Origin: an uncultured delta proteobacterium
Lineage (GTDB): Bacteria; Desulfobacterota; Syntrophia; Syntrophales; Smithellaceae
DNA: 64,000 bases
Direction: 5' to 3'
NCBI GenBank assembly: GCA_903907985.1
Contig: CAIVQG010000043.1
Span: 1-64,000 of the forward strand
Numbering within the stretch: position 1 is the first letter of the stretch; each line of letters starts with the position of its first letter. This document shows, one piece after another, positions 53,277 to 61,437 of this stretch. Below the pieces are notes generated by a model. That model was not told where the DNA came from and did not search any database. It saw only the letters and a list, made by a program, of their open reading frames with translations. A program made the translations under genes and the position numbers.

Positions 53277-53906
53277 TTATGGTTTTTGATTATTTAACTG
53301 GCTTTTCAGATCGCGTTTGACTATTTCCGCGCATTCGGGGCAATAGCTGTGGCTGAATAAAGCCTCGGAATGTTCGCTGATGTATGATTCCAATTGTTTC
53401 CAGTAGCCCTGGTCATCGCGTATTTTTTTACAGGATAAACAAATCGGTAACAAACCGCTGAGGGTTTTTACCTTGCTCAGCGCTTCCTGCAATTCAATGA
53501 TTAGATTTTCCCGCTCGATTTCAGTTTTCTTTTGCCTGATGGAATAACGTATCGAGCGGATCAGGCTTTCGCTGTCCAGGTGACCCTTTATCAGATAATC
53601 TGTGGCGCCTTTTTTCATTGCTTCTACAGCGATTGTTTCATTGCCGTGTCCGGTTAAAAAAATGATTGGTTTATTTTTCGAAGCCATGTGTTCTAACAAT
53701 TCCAGTCCGTCCGCATCCGGAAGACGGTAATCAAGCAAAATACAATCAACGTCCTTTTCCTCAAATAGTTTTAATCCGCCGGCGCCGGAATCTGCTACCA
53801 GAATCAGAAAGGAATAATCCATGGATTTCAGAAGCAATCTTTTATAAGTGACAATATCTTCAGGGTTGTCGTCAATTACGAGAATCGACAATTTTTCGTT
53901 TTCCAT
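53277..53906 (-). CDS. Response regulator with C-terminal Cys-rich module
   Basis: 209 residues: a receiver (ILVIDDNPEDIVTYKRLLLKS, phosphoacceptor in CILLDYRLPDADG, Lys in YLIKGHL) followed by a helical linker and a short CxxC-type module: LSGLLPICLSCKKIRDDQGYWKQLE... and SYCPECAEIV. Cys pairs suggest zinc binding. Similar tails occur at the ends of many receiver and PAS proteins of this group, but their task is not known to me. It has no DNA-binding domain. It follows the CheY-like gene by 5 nt and so belongs to the same operon as the interrupted kinase. Confidence 0.88.
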   Translation of the reverse strand: MENEKLSILVIDDNPEDIVTYKRLLLKSMDYSFLILVADSGAGGLKLFEEKDVDCILLDYRLPDADGLELLEHMASKNKPIIFLTGHGNETIAVEAMKKGATDYLIKGHLDSESLIRSIRYSIRQKKTEIERENLIIELQEALSKVKTLSGLLPICLSCKKIRDDQGYWKQLESYISEHSEALFSHSYCPECAEIVKRDLKSQLNNQKP

Positions 53907-53911
53907 ATTCC

Positions 53912-54364
53912 CTATTTCTCATCTTTGGGAAGAATAACAATTTCAAACCAGTAATCTCTGAGCCGTTGGATGGCGACCATCAGGCCGTTAAGATCAACCG
54001 GTTTATTAATATAACTGTTTGCACCCTCTTCATAGCACTTTTCAATATCGCGCTCATCACTGGAAGTGGTCAAGACAACTACCGGTATTTTTTTCAGAAG
54101 AGGATCATTTTTTATCGCCTTTAACAGATCTCGTCCGTCCAGCCCCGGCATGTTCAAATCGAGAAGAATAATTCCCGGCCGGGGCGATTTTATCGGATCA
54201 GCATAAGCGCCGCGGCGGTATAAATAATCAAGCGCTTCTTCACCATTTTCACAACGATTGATGGAATTGGCCAGTCCTGCTTTTCGAAAAGCACGCACTG
54301 TTGCTTCATAATCTTCCGGACTATCCTCAATAATTAAAATCGTTTGATTTTGCTTAATGGACAT
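53912..54364 (-). CDS. CheY/Rcp1-like response regulator
   Basis: 150-residue single receiver of the Rcp1 type, commonly found beside phytochrome-like or other histidine kinases. ILIIEDSPEDYEATVRAF, acceptor Asp in GIILLDLNMPGLDG, TTSSDERD and KPVDL are all present. ATG 54364 is chosen over 54451: MSIKQNQTILIIE is the natural N-terminus, and the longer frame would overlap the kinase deeply. It overlaps the kinase 3' end by 11 nt. Confidence 0.9.
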   Translation of the reverse strand: MSIKQNQTILIIEDSPEDYEATVRAFRKAGLANSINRCENGEEALDYLYRRGAYADPIKSPRPGIILLDLNMPGLDGRDLLKAIKNDPLLKKIPVVVLTTSSDERDIEKCYEEGANSYINKPVDLNGLMVAIQRLRDYWFEIVILPKDEK

Positions 54365-54977
54365 TTTTTTCTCCTTGCAGGGTAAAATAAAAGGTTGTGC
54401 CTTCTGCCGGCATTGATTCCAGCCATATTCTCCCGCCGTGGCGCTCGACAATCTTTTTTACGATGGTTAGCCCCGCGCCCGTTCCGCCACCAAACATATC
54501 CCGGGCATGTAATCTCTTGAAGATAGTGAAGATGGAAGTAAAAAATTTCTTATCGATGCCGATGCCGTTATCCCGAACATAAAAAGTATAATTATTGGTG
54601 GACGCACTTTCATCGTTATTATAGCCGATTTCGATCCATTTGTCAGTTTTGTTATTGTATTTAACGGCATTCGATATTAAATTTTGCCATACTTCCTCAA
54701 TCTGGTGATTATCACATTTTACTGTGGGCAGGGACCGGGGAATGCGGATGTCAACATGCTCTTTTTCCAGAAGTGGTTTGAGGATGGTTAGAGCATCTTT
54801 CACCACCTCATCTATTTCTGTCTCCGTCAGCGATAGAGAAACTCTGCCGACTCGCGAGAATTTAAGCAGATCGTTGATAAAATCTTCCAGTCTTTTCGTA
54901 AGATAAACCAATGTTTTCAGCTTGTCCTTACCGTCATTATCCAGTTTGTCTGTATAGTCTTCCAGCAGGAAGGAAGA
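54354..54977 (-). pseudogene. C-terminal catalytic part of histidine kinase, in frame after TAG
   Basis: This part continues the frame of the 54978-56108 gene beyond the TAG. It begins SSFLLEDYTDKLDNDGKDKL and continues to LVYLTKRLEDFINDLLKFSRVGR, i.e. the rest of HisKA, and then the HATPase domain (EEVWQNLISNAVKYN, VRDNGIGID, GTGAGLTIVKKIVERHGG). Without it the upstream gene has no kinase activity. An internal Met (54911) could give a short product but no strong ribosome-binding site is seen. All catalytic motifs are intact, so the break is recent or bypassed. Confidence 0.82.
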
Positions 54978-56108
54978 CTAATTATGAATTCCCCGCAGTG
55001 GCTCTTTCAAGTCATGGGAAGCGATGTAAGCGAAATCGTCGAGCTCTTTATTGCTGCGTTCCAGTTCCCGGGCTGTGAGGGCAATCTTTTCCTCGGATTT
55101 TTTGCGCTCCGCAATTTCGATATTCAATAACTCATTGATATTGATTAATTCTTCGGATTGCTTTTTTACTTTATAAATGAGCTGGGCATTGATGATCGAT
55201 CCGATAATCGCAATTAGTACGGTTATGATTATTATCACGGTAAAGGTTATGTTTATTTGATATAGGAGGCTGAAAGCTTCTCTTGAATTCTTGGATACAA
55301 CTACACCCTGCGCAAAGTCTTGCAGCGGGATAAAGACAAATATTTTTTCTTGATTATCATCAGGATCTTTTCCTTCGTAAGTTCCTTCTTTGCCCTGAAG
55401 CAGCATTTGCACTTCCGGTCGTTCTTTATAGTCGACAAGCTTGTCAAATTTGATTCGGGAATGATAAAACACATGACCGTGTTTATCGACAATGTAAGTG
55501 GCGATCTTCTTGCCAAACATTTCCGGCTGGATTGTTTTTTCCAGAAAATCAGATGCTGGAACTACATTCATAATAGCAAGTAATTTGCCATTATCTCGTA
55601 TGGGGATACTGAAAGAAAATGTGTATCGCTGTGGTTTTGCCTGAGTTAAGAAAAACTCGGATACTCCCGGCTTTCCTGTTTTTATGGCAAGCTGATACCA
55701 ATCCCTGTTACTGAAATCAAAGCCGATTGAACTTAGGGTAAGTAAGCCTGAGTGAATTACTATTCCGGCGGGATTGGTTATTACAATACGATCTATATCC
55801 GGAATACCTTCAATAAAGGATTGCAGATGCTGCGTAACTTCTTTTGTCTTGCCTTTTTTTATCGCCGCTATTAATAAAGGCCTCTTGGCAAAAGTAGATG
55901 CTGTCGCAATTGTTAATTTTATTCTGGACTCCAGTGCGTGAGCTATGGCACGGCCTTCAATTTTTTGAACCCGGATGCTTTCCTCTTTTAAATAATTTAA
56001 TAAACTGAAATTGATAAAAACGCTCAGTGCGACTATCGGCAATAAAGCAAAGACCAGATAAATGGCAATTATTCTAGGTTTTGTTTTGGTTAAAAAGTTA
56101 TTGAGCAT
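54978..56108 (-). CDS. Membrane sensor histidine kinase, N-terminal part ending at in-frame TAG
   Basis: 376 codons: a membrane helix, a dCache-like periplasmic sensor (residues about 40-280), a second helix (FTVIIIITVLIAIIGSIINAQ), a coiled coil and the first half of HisKA with the phosphoacceptor His in YIASHDLKEPLRGIHN. It then meets TAG (54978-54980). Kinases of this type continue with NYSxFLLEDY, so the stop replaces the Tyr. The following codons keep the frame through the whole catalytic domain (54354-54977), giving 584 residues if read through. First gene of an operon with two response regulators. It may be a pseudogene, a polymorphism or a readthrough gene. Confidence 0.88.
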   Translation of the reverse strand: MLNNFLTKTKPRIIAIYLVFALLPIVALSVFINFSLLNYLKEESIRVQKIEGRAIAHALESRIKLTIATASTFAKRPLLIAAIKKGKTKEVTQHLQSFIEGIPDIDRIVITNPAGIVIHSGLLTLSSIGFDFSNRDWYQLAIKTGKPGVSEFFLTQAKPQRYTFSFSIPIRDNGKLLAIMNVVPASDFLEKTIQPEMFGKKIATYIVDKHGHVFYHSRIKFDKLVDYKERPEVQMLLQGKEGTYEGKDPDDNQEKIFVFIPLQDFAQGVVVSKNSREAFSLLYQINITFTVIIIITVLIAIIGSIINAQLIYKVKKQSEELININELLNIEIAERKKSEEKIALTARELERSNKELDDFAYIASHDLKEPLRGIHN

Positions 56109-56249
56109 ATTTTATCCTGTGTTATTACGTGGACATAACACCTGTTTCTATTTTCACGTTTTCTTGCTTACCAAGATAAATCCACCAATCATTCACCATT
56201 CCAGTAGCAACTGAATTATTTTCAACAGACTGCACAACAGCTAGCCTCT

Positions 56250-56594
56250 TCAATTGTGCGGTGTCCAGAAATTTACCTGTTGAACATGCACTAATTCTAG
56301 AAGAAGCTTTCTTATGTCCTGTTTTTCTTCACTTTCCGTCACCGGCTCAATATCGGATGTATCGTTGCCGTCGTCGGTTTTGCCGTTTTTCCAGTTTGTT
56401 ATGTATCCGGCGACAAAGGCAAATCCGCATCCCCCCGGTCCGCAGCAAGAGGTATCAATAATGCTGTAACCTGTATAATAACAAACCTGCCGGCCATTGT
56501 AGGTAAACTGACCCTCTTTCTCCAACGAATAATGACCGGAAATAGCCTCTATCTCTTCGCCCAATGCATGATGTGTATATTTGTAAATAGTCAT
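56250..56594 (-). CDS. Small protein with CCGPGGC motif, function unknown
   Basis: 114 residues, no signal peptide. The first half has beta-like segments (GHYSLEKEGQFTYNGRQVCYYTGYSIIDTS), a compact SCCGPGGCGFAFVAGYI motif (Cys-Cys and a further Cys with glycines), then a polar linker and a C-terminal helix (EKQDIRKLLLELVHVQQVNFW). The Cys/Gly block could bind metal or a cluster. I do not recognise the family. It is transcribed away from the histidine kinase operon and lies 120 nt after the cytochrome gene. Confidence 0.65.
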   Translation of the reverse strand: MTIYKYTHHALGEEIEAISGHYSLEKEGQFTYNGRQVCYYTGYSIIDTSCCGPGGCGFAFVAGYITNWKNGKTDDGNDTSDIEPVTESEEKQDIRKLLLELVHVQQVNFWTPHN

Positions 56595-56714
56595 GTCTGC
56601 CTTTTCGCTATAAGATAATTATTAAATTAGGCGGTCTATTCCGGGGATGCCTAATTTGGCTTATCTGTCTCATCTTAGAATCTGACCCTGTTTCTGTGTG
56701 CGGATTTTAACCTT

Positions 56715-56981
56715 TTATTTACTGGTGTACCTCTTTGCCAGAACATCCATGACTTCCTTCTCTTCTTCAGGCGTCACCTTCATGCCGCGGGCTTTCATAC
56801 CGAATACCAAACGATCCCACTCGTTCAGGGAACGTTTGTGCTTGTAAACCACGGACGAATCATGGCAACTGCCGCATTTTTGCTCAATGATCAGGGGCTT
56901 TCCCTCGCACCCGGATAGAACAACTACCACTAAAATCAATACCGGCATGATGAAATAGCCACTTCTGAGTATTTTGTGCAT
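56715..56981 (-). CDS. Small c-type cytochrome lipoprotein
   Basis: 88 residues: an N-terminal signal with a lipobox-like Cys (VVVLSGC), then one CxxCH heme site (KCGSCHD), a helix YKHKRSLNEWDRLVFGMKARGMKVTPEEEKEVMDVL with Met residues that may provide the axial ligand. A monoheme periplasmic cytochrome anchored in a membrane is likely. Partner unknown. Confidence 0.82.
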   Translation of the reverse strand: MHKILRSGYFIMPVLILVVVVLSGCEGKPLIIEQKCGSCHDSSVVYKHKRSLNEWDRLVFGMKARGMKVTPEEEKEVMDVLAKRYTSK

Positions 56982-57122
56982 TATAAAGCCTCCTTTCGGA
57001 TAATTATTTTAGCTTGATCATTCGTCTTTCACTTGAAGCGGCGGAGATATTCCCCCTTTTCCTAAAAGAGAAGCAAAGGTGATTTTTCGCTTGTTTTACT
57101 GAAATATAGTTTCCCCTTATCT

Positions 57123-57137
57123 CTCTTTGGGAAAGAG
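57123..57137. terminator. Hairpin after selA
   Basis: CTCTTT-GGG-AAAGAG forms a perfect 6-bp stem, with G/C-rich flanks that extend it imperfectly (57112-57140). It lies 34 nt after the selA stop on the minus strand and lacks a clear T run, so termination is uncertain. Confidence 0.35.
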
Positions 57138-57170
57138 GGGATTGAATCATGCCGGTACCGGAGCATCTTG

Positions 57171-58580
57171 CTAGAGACACTTGCGAAAACCTTCAATAAT
57201 GAAGCCAAATTCATCTTCGGTTACCGTCCGTAAGTCGAGCAGAATTTCATCTTTATCCACGCGCACGATAATTGGAACAGCCGCTTGGCGCAGTCTTGCT
57301 TCCAGTCGGTTGGCAGAGAGATTTTTATTTTTCACGCCTACTAAAACAGTGGGGATTTTTTCCAGAGGCAGAGAGCCTCCGCCCGCCGACGAAAAGGAAT
57401 TATTTAAAGAATATTCCAGCGAGGTAAATTTCTCTTTGCGCAGTATGCTGATCAGTTTGGAGGCGCGTTTTTTTACATCGGTGACCGGTTCAGTCAATGA
57501 TTTCAGTGGCCGTAATGCAGATACAGCCTGATCCGGATTGAGGTAATGTATCAGTGTTGCCTCGAGTGCCGCCAGAGTGAATTTGTCAATTCGTAGCGCC
57601 CGGTTGAGCGGATTTCTCTTAATCAGTTCCAGAATATTTTTTTTGCCAACAATGATGCCCGCCTGCGGTCCGCCGAGCAGTTTATCCCCGCTGAAGGTGA
57701 CCACATCAATGCCGGTGGCTACAACCTCCCGCACAGTAGGTTCGTGTTGCAAACCGTACTTTTCCAGGTCAAGGAGACAGCCGCTGCCCAGGTCATCCAC
57801 CACCGGAATACCTTTTTTCTTTCCCAGAGCAGTAAGTGCAACAATATCTGCTTCCTCGGTAAAACCGATAATGCGGTAATTGCTGGTGTGGACTTTTAGA
57901 ATGAGACCGGTAGCGGCACAAACGGCTTTTTCATAGTCACTCAAACGGGTGCGATTCGTTGTTCCTACTTCCCGCAGAATTGCCGCGCTTTTCTGCATGA
58001 CTTCCGGGATGCGAAACTCACCACCTATTTCGATGAGCTCACCGCGGGAGACTATTGCTTCTTTTCCTTCGGCTAAAGTATTTAAAACAAGCAGAACGGC
58101 GGCGGCGTTATTATTGACAATCAAGGCATCTTCCGCACCGGTCAAGGTACAAATTATATCCCGGACATGGTCATAACGGTTGCCCCGTTCTCCGCGGATC
58201 AGGTCGAACTCCAGGTTGGAATAGCCCGAGCCTACCTCTAAAATTCTTTGCAGAGCTTCGGGACTAAGCGGCGCGCGTCCCAGATTCGTATGCAGGATGA
58301 CTCCGGTGGCATTGACTAACCGCTGCAAACGGCAGGACTGCAAATCTTTTATCAATTTTTCTACTGTTTGCGCAACATTAGCTGCATCTAAGTTGGATTT
58401 CATTTTTTCTGTTGGAGAAGAATTGACGATTTCATCGCGCAATTTCTGCACAACTTTCTGGCTCATTTCTTTGACAATTTCGCGCGAGGCCCGCGAATAA
58501 ATATCTTTCTTTTCCAGCAGCAGAATCACTTCGTCAATTTTCGGCAGGCTTTTCAATAAAATTTTTCTTTTTTCATCCAT
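57171..58580 (-). CDS. selA: L-seryl-tRNA(Sec) selenium transferase SelA
   Basis: PLP enzyme that converts Ser-tRNA(Sec) to Sec-tRNA(Sec), needed for both formate dehydrogenases in this window. The 469 residues match SelA in length and order: N-terminal LLKSLPKIDEVILLLE, VNATGVILHTNLGRAPLS, GAEDALIVNNNAAAVLLVL, EIGGEFRIPEVM, VHTSNYRIIGF, DDLGSGCLLDL and the PLP lysine (Lys300) in FSGDKLLGGPQAGIIVG. RBS AAGGAAC. Neither selB, selD nor the tRNA(Sec) gene is next to it, unlike the usual selA-selB pair; they must lie elsewhere. Confidence 0.97.
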   Translation of the reverse strand: MDEKRKILLKSLPKIDEVILLLEKKDIYSRASREIVKEMSQKVVQKLRDEIVNSSPTEKMKSNLDAANVAQTVEKLIKDLQSCRLQRLVNATGVILHTNLGRAPLSPEALQRILEVGSGYSNLEFDLIRGERGNRYDHVRDIICTLTGAEDALIVNNNAAAVLLVLNTLAEGKEAIVSRGELIEIGGEFRIPEVMQKSAAILREVGTTNRTRLSDYEKAVCAATGLILKVHTSNYRIIGFTEEADIVALTALGKKKGIPVVDDLGSGCLLDLEKYGLQHEPTVREVVATGIDVVTFSGDKLLGGPQAGIIVGKKNILELIKRNPLNRALRIDKFTLAALEATLIHYLNPDQAVSALRPLKSLTEPVTDVKKRASKLISILRKEKFTSLEYSLNNSFSSAGGGSLPLEKIPTVLVGVKNKNLSANRLEARLRQAAVPIIVRVDKDEILLDLRTVTEDEFGFIIEGFRKCL

Positions 58581-58600
58581 AAAATGTTCCTTGATAGCGG

Positions 58601-59860
58601 CTAGTTAATGTTGGCCTGCTTACGGCAATACTCACGGAAATTATTCACGGCAATAAAAAATTCCCGCATCATGATTACCCAGAAATACCGCCCCCGTGGC
58701 GTTAAATATAAATTCGGTGAAAAATAACGGAAAGATCCGGCCAGAATAAAAGCAATCATTTCCTTCCACAGCGATTTTAAAAACTTTCCGTCATATTTTT
58801 CTTCCAGCGCCTCTACATTTATTTTCGTGCTGAATAATTTCATCAGGAAGTCGTAGCTCATTTGATCCTGGCGATTGAACCTCCGGGAAGCCATGAGGGG
58901 CGGTATATTTTGCTCAAGGCAAGCAATATACTGGTTAATATCGAAGGTGTTGGCGTAGCAAATTCCCTGGAGATAGCCAATGGCGCCGCTCCCCAGACCT
59001 GCATATTCATCATAATCGACCACATATTCATCAATCAGTGCTTTTTTGCTTTTCTTTCGCGAGAAGCACCACGCCGAAGAATAATCATAATTGTGTTCCA
59101 GGCGGCTAGTAATGAGGTTATATAATTTTTTTTCACGGTTAAAATTAACCTCTCCAATTGTCTTATTCATCAGGCCCTGCGTGATCGTCGAAACCATCAA
59201 TGGATAAAATGTTATTTGTTCCATTTTTAATTTCTGCAAAATATCCAGATCCTCACCTAGCTTTTGGTTTGTTTGCGTGGGGAAATTGAAAATCATGTCG
59301 GCATTGACGGTATCAAAACAGCTTTGCATGTCACCTAGCTTTTCGGCAATTACTTTTCCTGATCCGTATTTTTCGAAGCGGCCGATTTTTTTCAGCAGGT
59401 CGTCATTAAAGGTCTGAACACCAACGGAAAGACGATTTACCCCGGCCTGCTGCAAAAGCGCAATGTTTTTCGGTGTCAGATGGTTGGGATTTGTTTCCAC
59501 CGATATTTGCCGGATGGGAAAGTTCTCCCTGGCGCATTGCAGCACATTCGCTAATTCATCAATCAAAATGGTTGGCGTTCCTCCGCCTACGTAAATTCCG
59601 TTAAAGGAGTAATTATGTTCCCGGTAAAGTCGAATTTCGGTGATTAGCGCCCGGAAATATTTACGGGTCAGCGCTTCGTCGAAGCGCACCCGGTGGAAGG
59701 AGCAATAGGGACAAAGCTCTTCGCAAAAGGGGATATGAATATAAAGCAGACGCTGCTTGTCGTCATTACAGAAGGGCAATGCAGGCGTAATTCCTTCTTC
59801 AAAATTCAGTGCACGGGCAAATTGATTCTTGGCAATTTTAGTGATTATTTGATTAAGCAA
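58601..59860 (-). CDS. HemN/HemW-like radical SAM protein
   Basis: Radical SAM enzyme of the coproporphyrinogen dehydrogenase/heme chaperone group. The 4Fe-4S motif CEELCPYCSF (CX3CX2C) follows YIHIPF. Later GIYVGGGTPTIL, SVETNPNHL and RLSVGVQTFNDDLLKKIGR are standard HemN/HemW motifs. 419 residues, between HemW (~380) and HemN (~450). Its N-terminal stretch before the motif (about 40 residues) is longer than in HemW. TTG 59860 is the start, with GGAGAGG upstream. HemW-type heme trafficking is likelier than oxidative decarboxylation, but this cannot be settled by eye. Confidence 0.85.
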   Translation of the reverse strand: MLNQIITKIAKNQFARALNFEEGITPALPFCNDDKQRLLYIHIPFCEELCPYCSFHRVRFDEALTRKYFRALITEIRLYREHNYSFNGIYVGGGTPTILIDELANVLQCARENFPIRQISVETNPNHLTPKNIALLQQAGVNRLSVGVQTFNDDLLKKIGRFEKYGSGKVIAEKLGDMQSCFDTVNADMIFNFPTQTNQKLGEDLDILQKLKMEQITFYPLMVSTITQGLMNKTIGEVNFNREKKLYNLITSRLEHNYDYSSAWCFSRKKSKKALIDEYVVDYDEYAGLGSGAIGYLQGICYANTFDINQYIACLEQNIPPLMASRRFNRQDQMSYDFLMKLFSTKINVEALEEKYDGKFLKSLWKEMIAFILAGSFRYFSPNLYLTPRGRYFWVIMMREFFIAVNNFREYCRKQANIN

Positions 59861-60179
59861 ATGTCAACCTCTCCATATTGAAAATAATGATACTCGACCG
59901 CAATGGCAACTATACTTGCCAAAAGGTAATTGCAAGTGAATTGATGTATTTCCATTTCTCAATCCAAGATGATACCGTGGCGGCGAGAAGGAGGCGACGA
60001 GGCGTATATTTTACTCCTTTGAGGAAGCCGCCAACTACGCCAACAAAGATAGCGCTTGATTGATAATTGGTATAAGATGTTTAGCAAAAGAAGGGTTATA
60101 ATTGCAAGCTACAATTCCTTGAAATTGCGAAGAATAGATGTTATAGCCCCAGGCGAAATATTCAACGGGTGACAAAATA
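59861..60179. other. Intergenic stretch containing one copy of a dispersed repeat
   Basis: No gene is seen; a 61-codon plus frame at 59878-60063 lies mostly in the repeat. The repeat copy spans about 59985-60056 and is described under the repeats. The rest appears plain. Confidence 0.45.
59985..60056 (-). repeat. Dispersed repeat, copy A (inverted relative to copy B)
   Basis: The minus strand reads GCGCTATCTTTGTTGGCG, then GTAGTTGGCGGCTTCCTC, ending with TACGCCTCGTCGCCT. Copy B on the other side of def (60788-60888) has the same outer blocks in the opposite orientation. The two flank the def gene. Confidence 0.6.
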
Positions 60180-60740
60180 ATGGCTAAAAACAGAGTTTTA
60201 ACGTTGTGGGATGAAGAAGGTGTCAACGAAAAAGATACTGCCGTTTTACGTAAAAAATCTGCCGAAGTTCCTGTGCCGCTGGATAAAGAATCCCGTAGTG
60301 CGGTCCAAACGCTCATTGATTCATTTGTAGGCAGAGATGATGCTTCCGGCCTTGCCGCTCCGCAAATCGGCATTTCGAAGAGAATTATCGTTTTTCGGAA
60401 TAAAGGTTTTGATGAAAAAAGAAAGGTAACCCCCGATGATTTTGAGGTGCTGATCAATCCGCGCATTACTCAGGCACGCGGTGAAAAAGTGACGATGTCT
60501 GAAGGTTGTTTATCCTGCCCTGAAATCCAGATAGAAGTCAGCCGCTTTCCGGAAATTAAAGTACGCGCCCTTAATGCTCAAGGAGAAAAAATAAGCAAAC
60601 GATATCTGAATTATGTCGCCAGGGTTATTCAGCATGAGATCGACCATCTGGATGGCAAGTTAATTGTTGATTATGAGGGGGACATCTATTACCCCAAGAG
60701 CAAAGAAAAACTCTTTAACAAGCTCTTCGGTGGAACTTGA
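60180..60740 (+). CDS. def: Peptide deformylase
   Basis: Removes the N-formyl group from nascent proteins. The three metal-site motifs are present: GLAAPQIGISKRI, EGCLSCPE and QHEIDHLDG. 186 residues, slightly longer than many Def proteins by a short C-terminal tail. No fmt gene is adjacent, unlike in many bacteria. The gene stands alone between two inverted repeat copies. Confidence 0.96.
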   Translation: MAKNRVLTLWDEEGVNEKDTAVLRKKSAEVPVPLDKESRSAVQTLIDSFVGRDDASGLAAPQIGISKRIIVFRNKGFDEKRKVTPDDFEVLINPRITQARGEKVTMSEGCLSCPEIQIEVSRFPEIKVRALNAQGEKISKRYLNYVARVIQHEIDHLDGKLIVDYEGDIYYPKSKEKLFNKLFGGT

Positions 60741-61102
60741 CTCGCCAAGGGTATGAAACCTGAAACAAGCTAATGCAATTTTCTTGCCTCGCGCTACCTT
60801 TGTTGGTATCGTCGGCATCGACAAAGCATAACCTGATAACATGAACGTCACGCGAGGTCATGGTAGCATTAAGACGCCTCGTCGCCTAGGCCGAGCCAAC
60901 GCTAAGGTGATAATCCGGCTAACTAATATTCATATACTTCGCTTTTGAAATTGAAGTTTCACAATCAAATTCCCGTACTGTTTTATTTCACCGAAATTTC
61001 TTGACTAAATCTTGAAATCTATTCTAAGTTGTAATAGTTTTTGCGGATGAGTGCTAAAATTTAATTGTAGTTTCATTATCTGTTTTCCCCCGGAGAGTTT
61101 TT
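60741..61102. other. Intergenic stretch with dispersed repeat copy B and possible promoter
   Basis: No gene is seen. Repeat copy B lies at 60788-60888. A weak -35 TTGACT (61001-61006) with TAAGTT 18 nt on (61025-61030) could serve the zinc-ribbon/gcv genes. No glycine riboswitch structure is evident. Confidence 0.4.
60788..60888 (+). repeat. Dispersed repeat, copy B with internal insertion
   Basis: Starts with CGCGCTACCTTTGTTGG and GTCGGC, ends with GACGCCTCGTCGCCT, matching copy A (59985-60056) inverted. Between them lies a segment with AACATGA and GTCACGCGAGGT (60838-60857), which is shared with the third occurrence at 62565-62612. Confidence 0.6.
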
Positions 61103-61435
61103 ATGCTGAAAATCCATTGTCCGGAGTGCAAAAAATCTTTCTTGTGGACAGATGATATGCCGACAAAGGGTAAATGCCTGAACACGGACTGTGAAGCCAA
61201 TTATGATATCCACTCCGCATTGAAGCAAAACATCGACAGGCTTGCGGTGGTCGCGGAGAAGAAGATTTTACTTTGTCCATCCTGTGGCGAGGAAATATCT
61301 TCCCACTTTACCATTTGTCGAAATTGTCGTCATGTGGTGCTGGACACTATGTTTATCAAGGAAAGTCATTTGTTTATGGGGGTATGTATTCTCCTGATTG
61401 TGTTATCTCTTATTCTTAAATATCTGGTTAACTAA
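61103..61435 (+). CDS. Zinc-ribbon membrane protein of unknown function
   Basis: 110 residues: an N-terminal CxxC pair (HCPECKKSF, then KCLNTDC) and a second ribbon (LLCPSCGEEI...CRNCRH). A single C-terminal membrane helix (FMGVCILLIVLSLILKYLV) ends it. The stop is 3 nt before gcvT, so they are cotranscribed, but no link with glycine cleavage is known to me. Similar zinc-ribbon proteins with a tail anchor are often annotated as hypothetical. Confidence 0.7.
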   Translation: MLKIHCPECKKSFLWTDDMPTKGKCLNTDCEANYDIHSALKQNIDRLAVVAEKKILLCPSCGEEISSHFTICRNCRHVVLDTMFIKESHLFMGVCILLIVLSLILKYLVN

Positions 61436-61437
61436 AA

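Noticed and set aside
56982-57170. tRNA(Sec) gene next to selA
   Set aside because: No cloverleaf with long variable arm is seen in the flanks of selA; only a short hairpin.
60741-61102. Glycine riboswitch before the gcv genes
   Set aside because: The gap holds a dispersed repeat and a weak promoter; I cannot see the paired aptamer structures.
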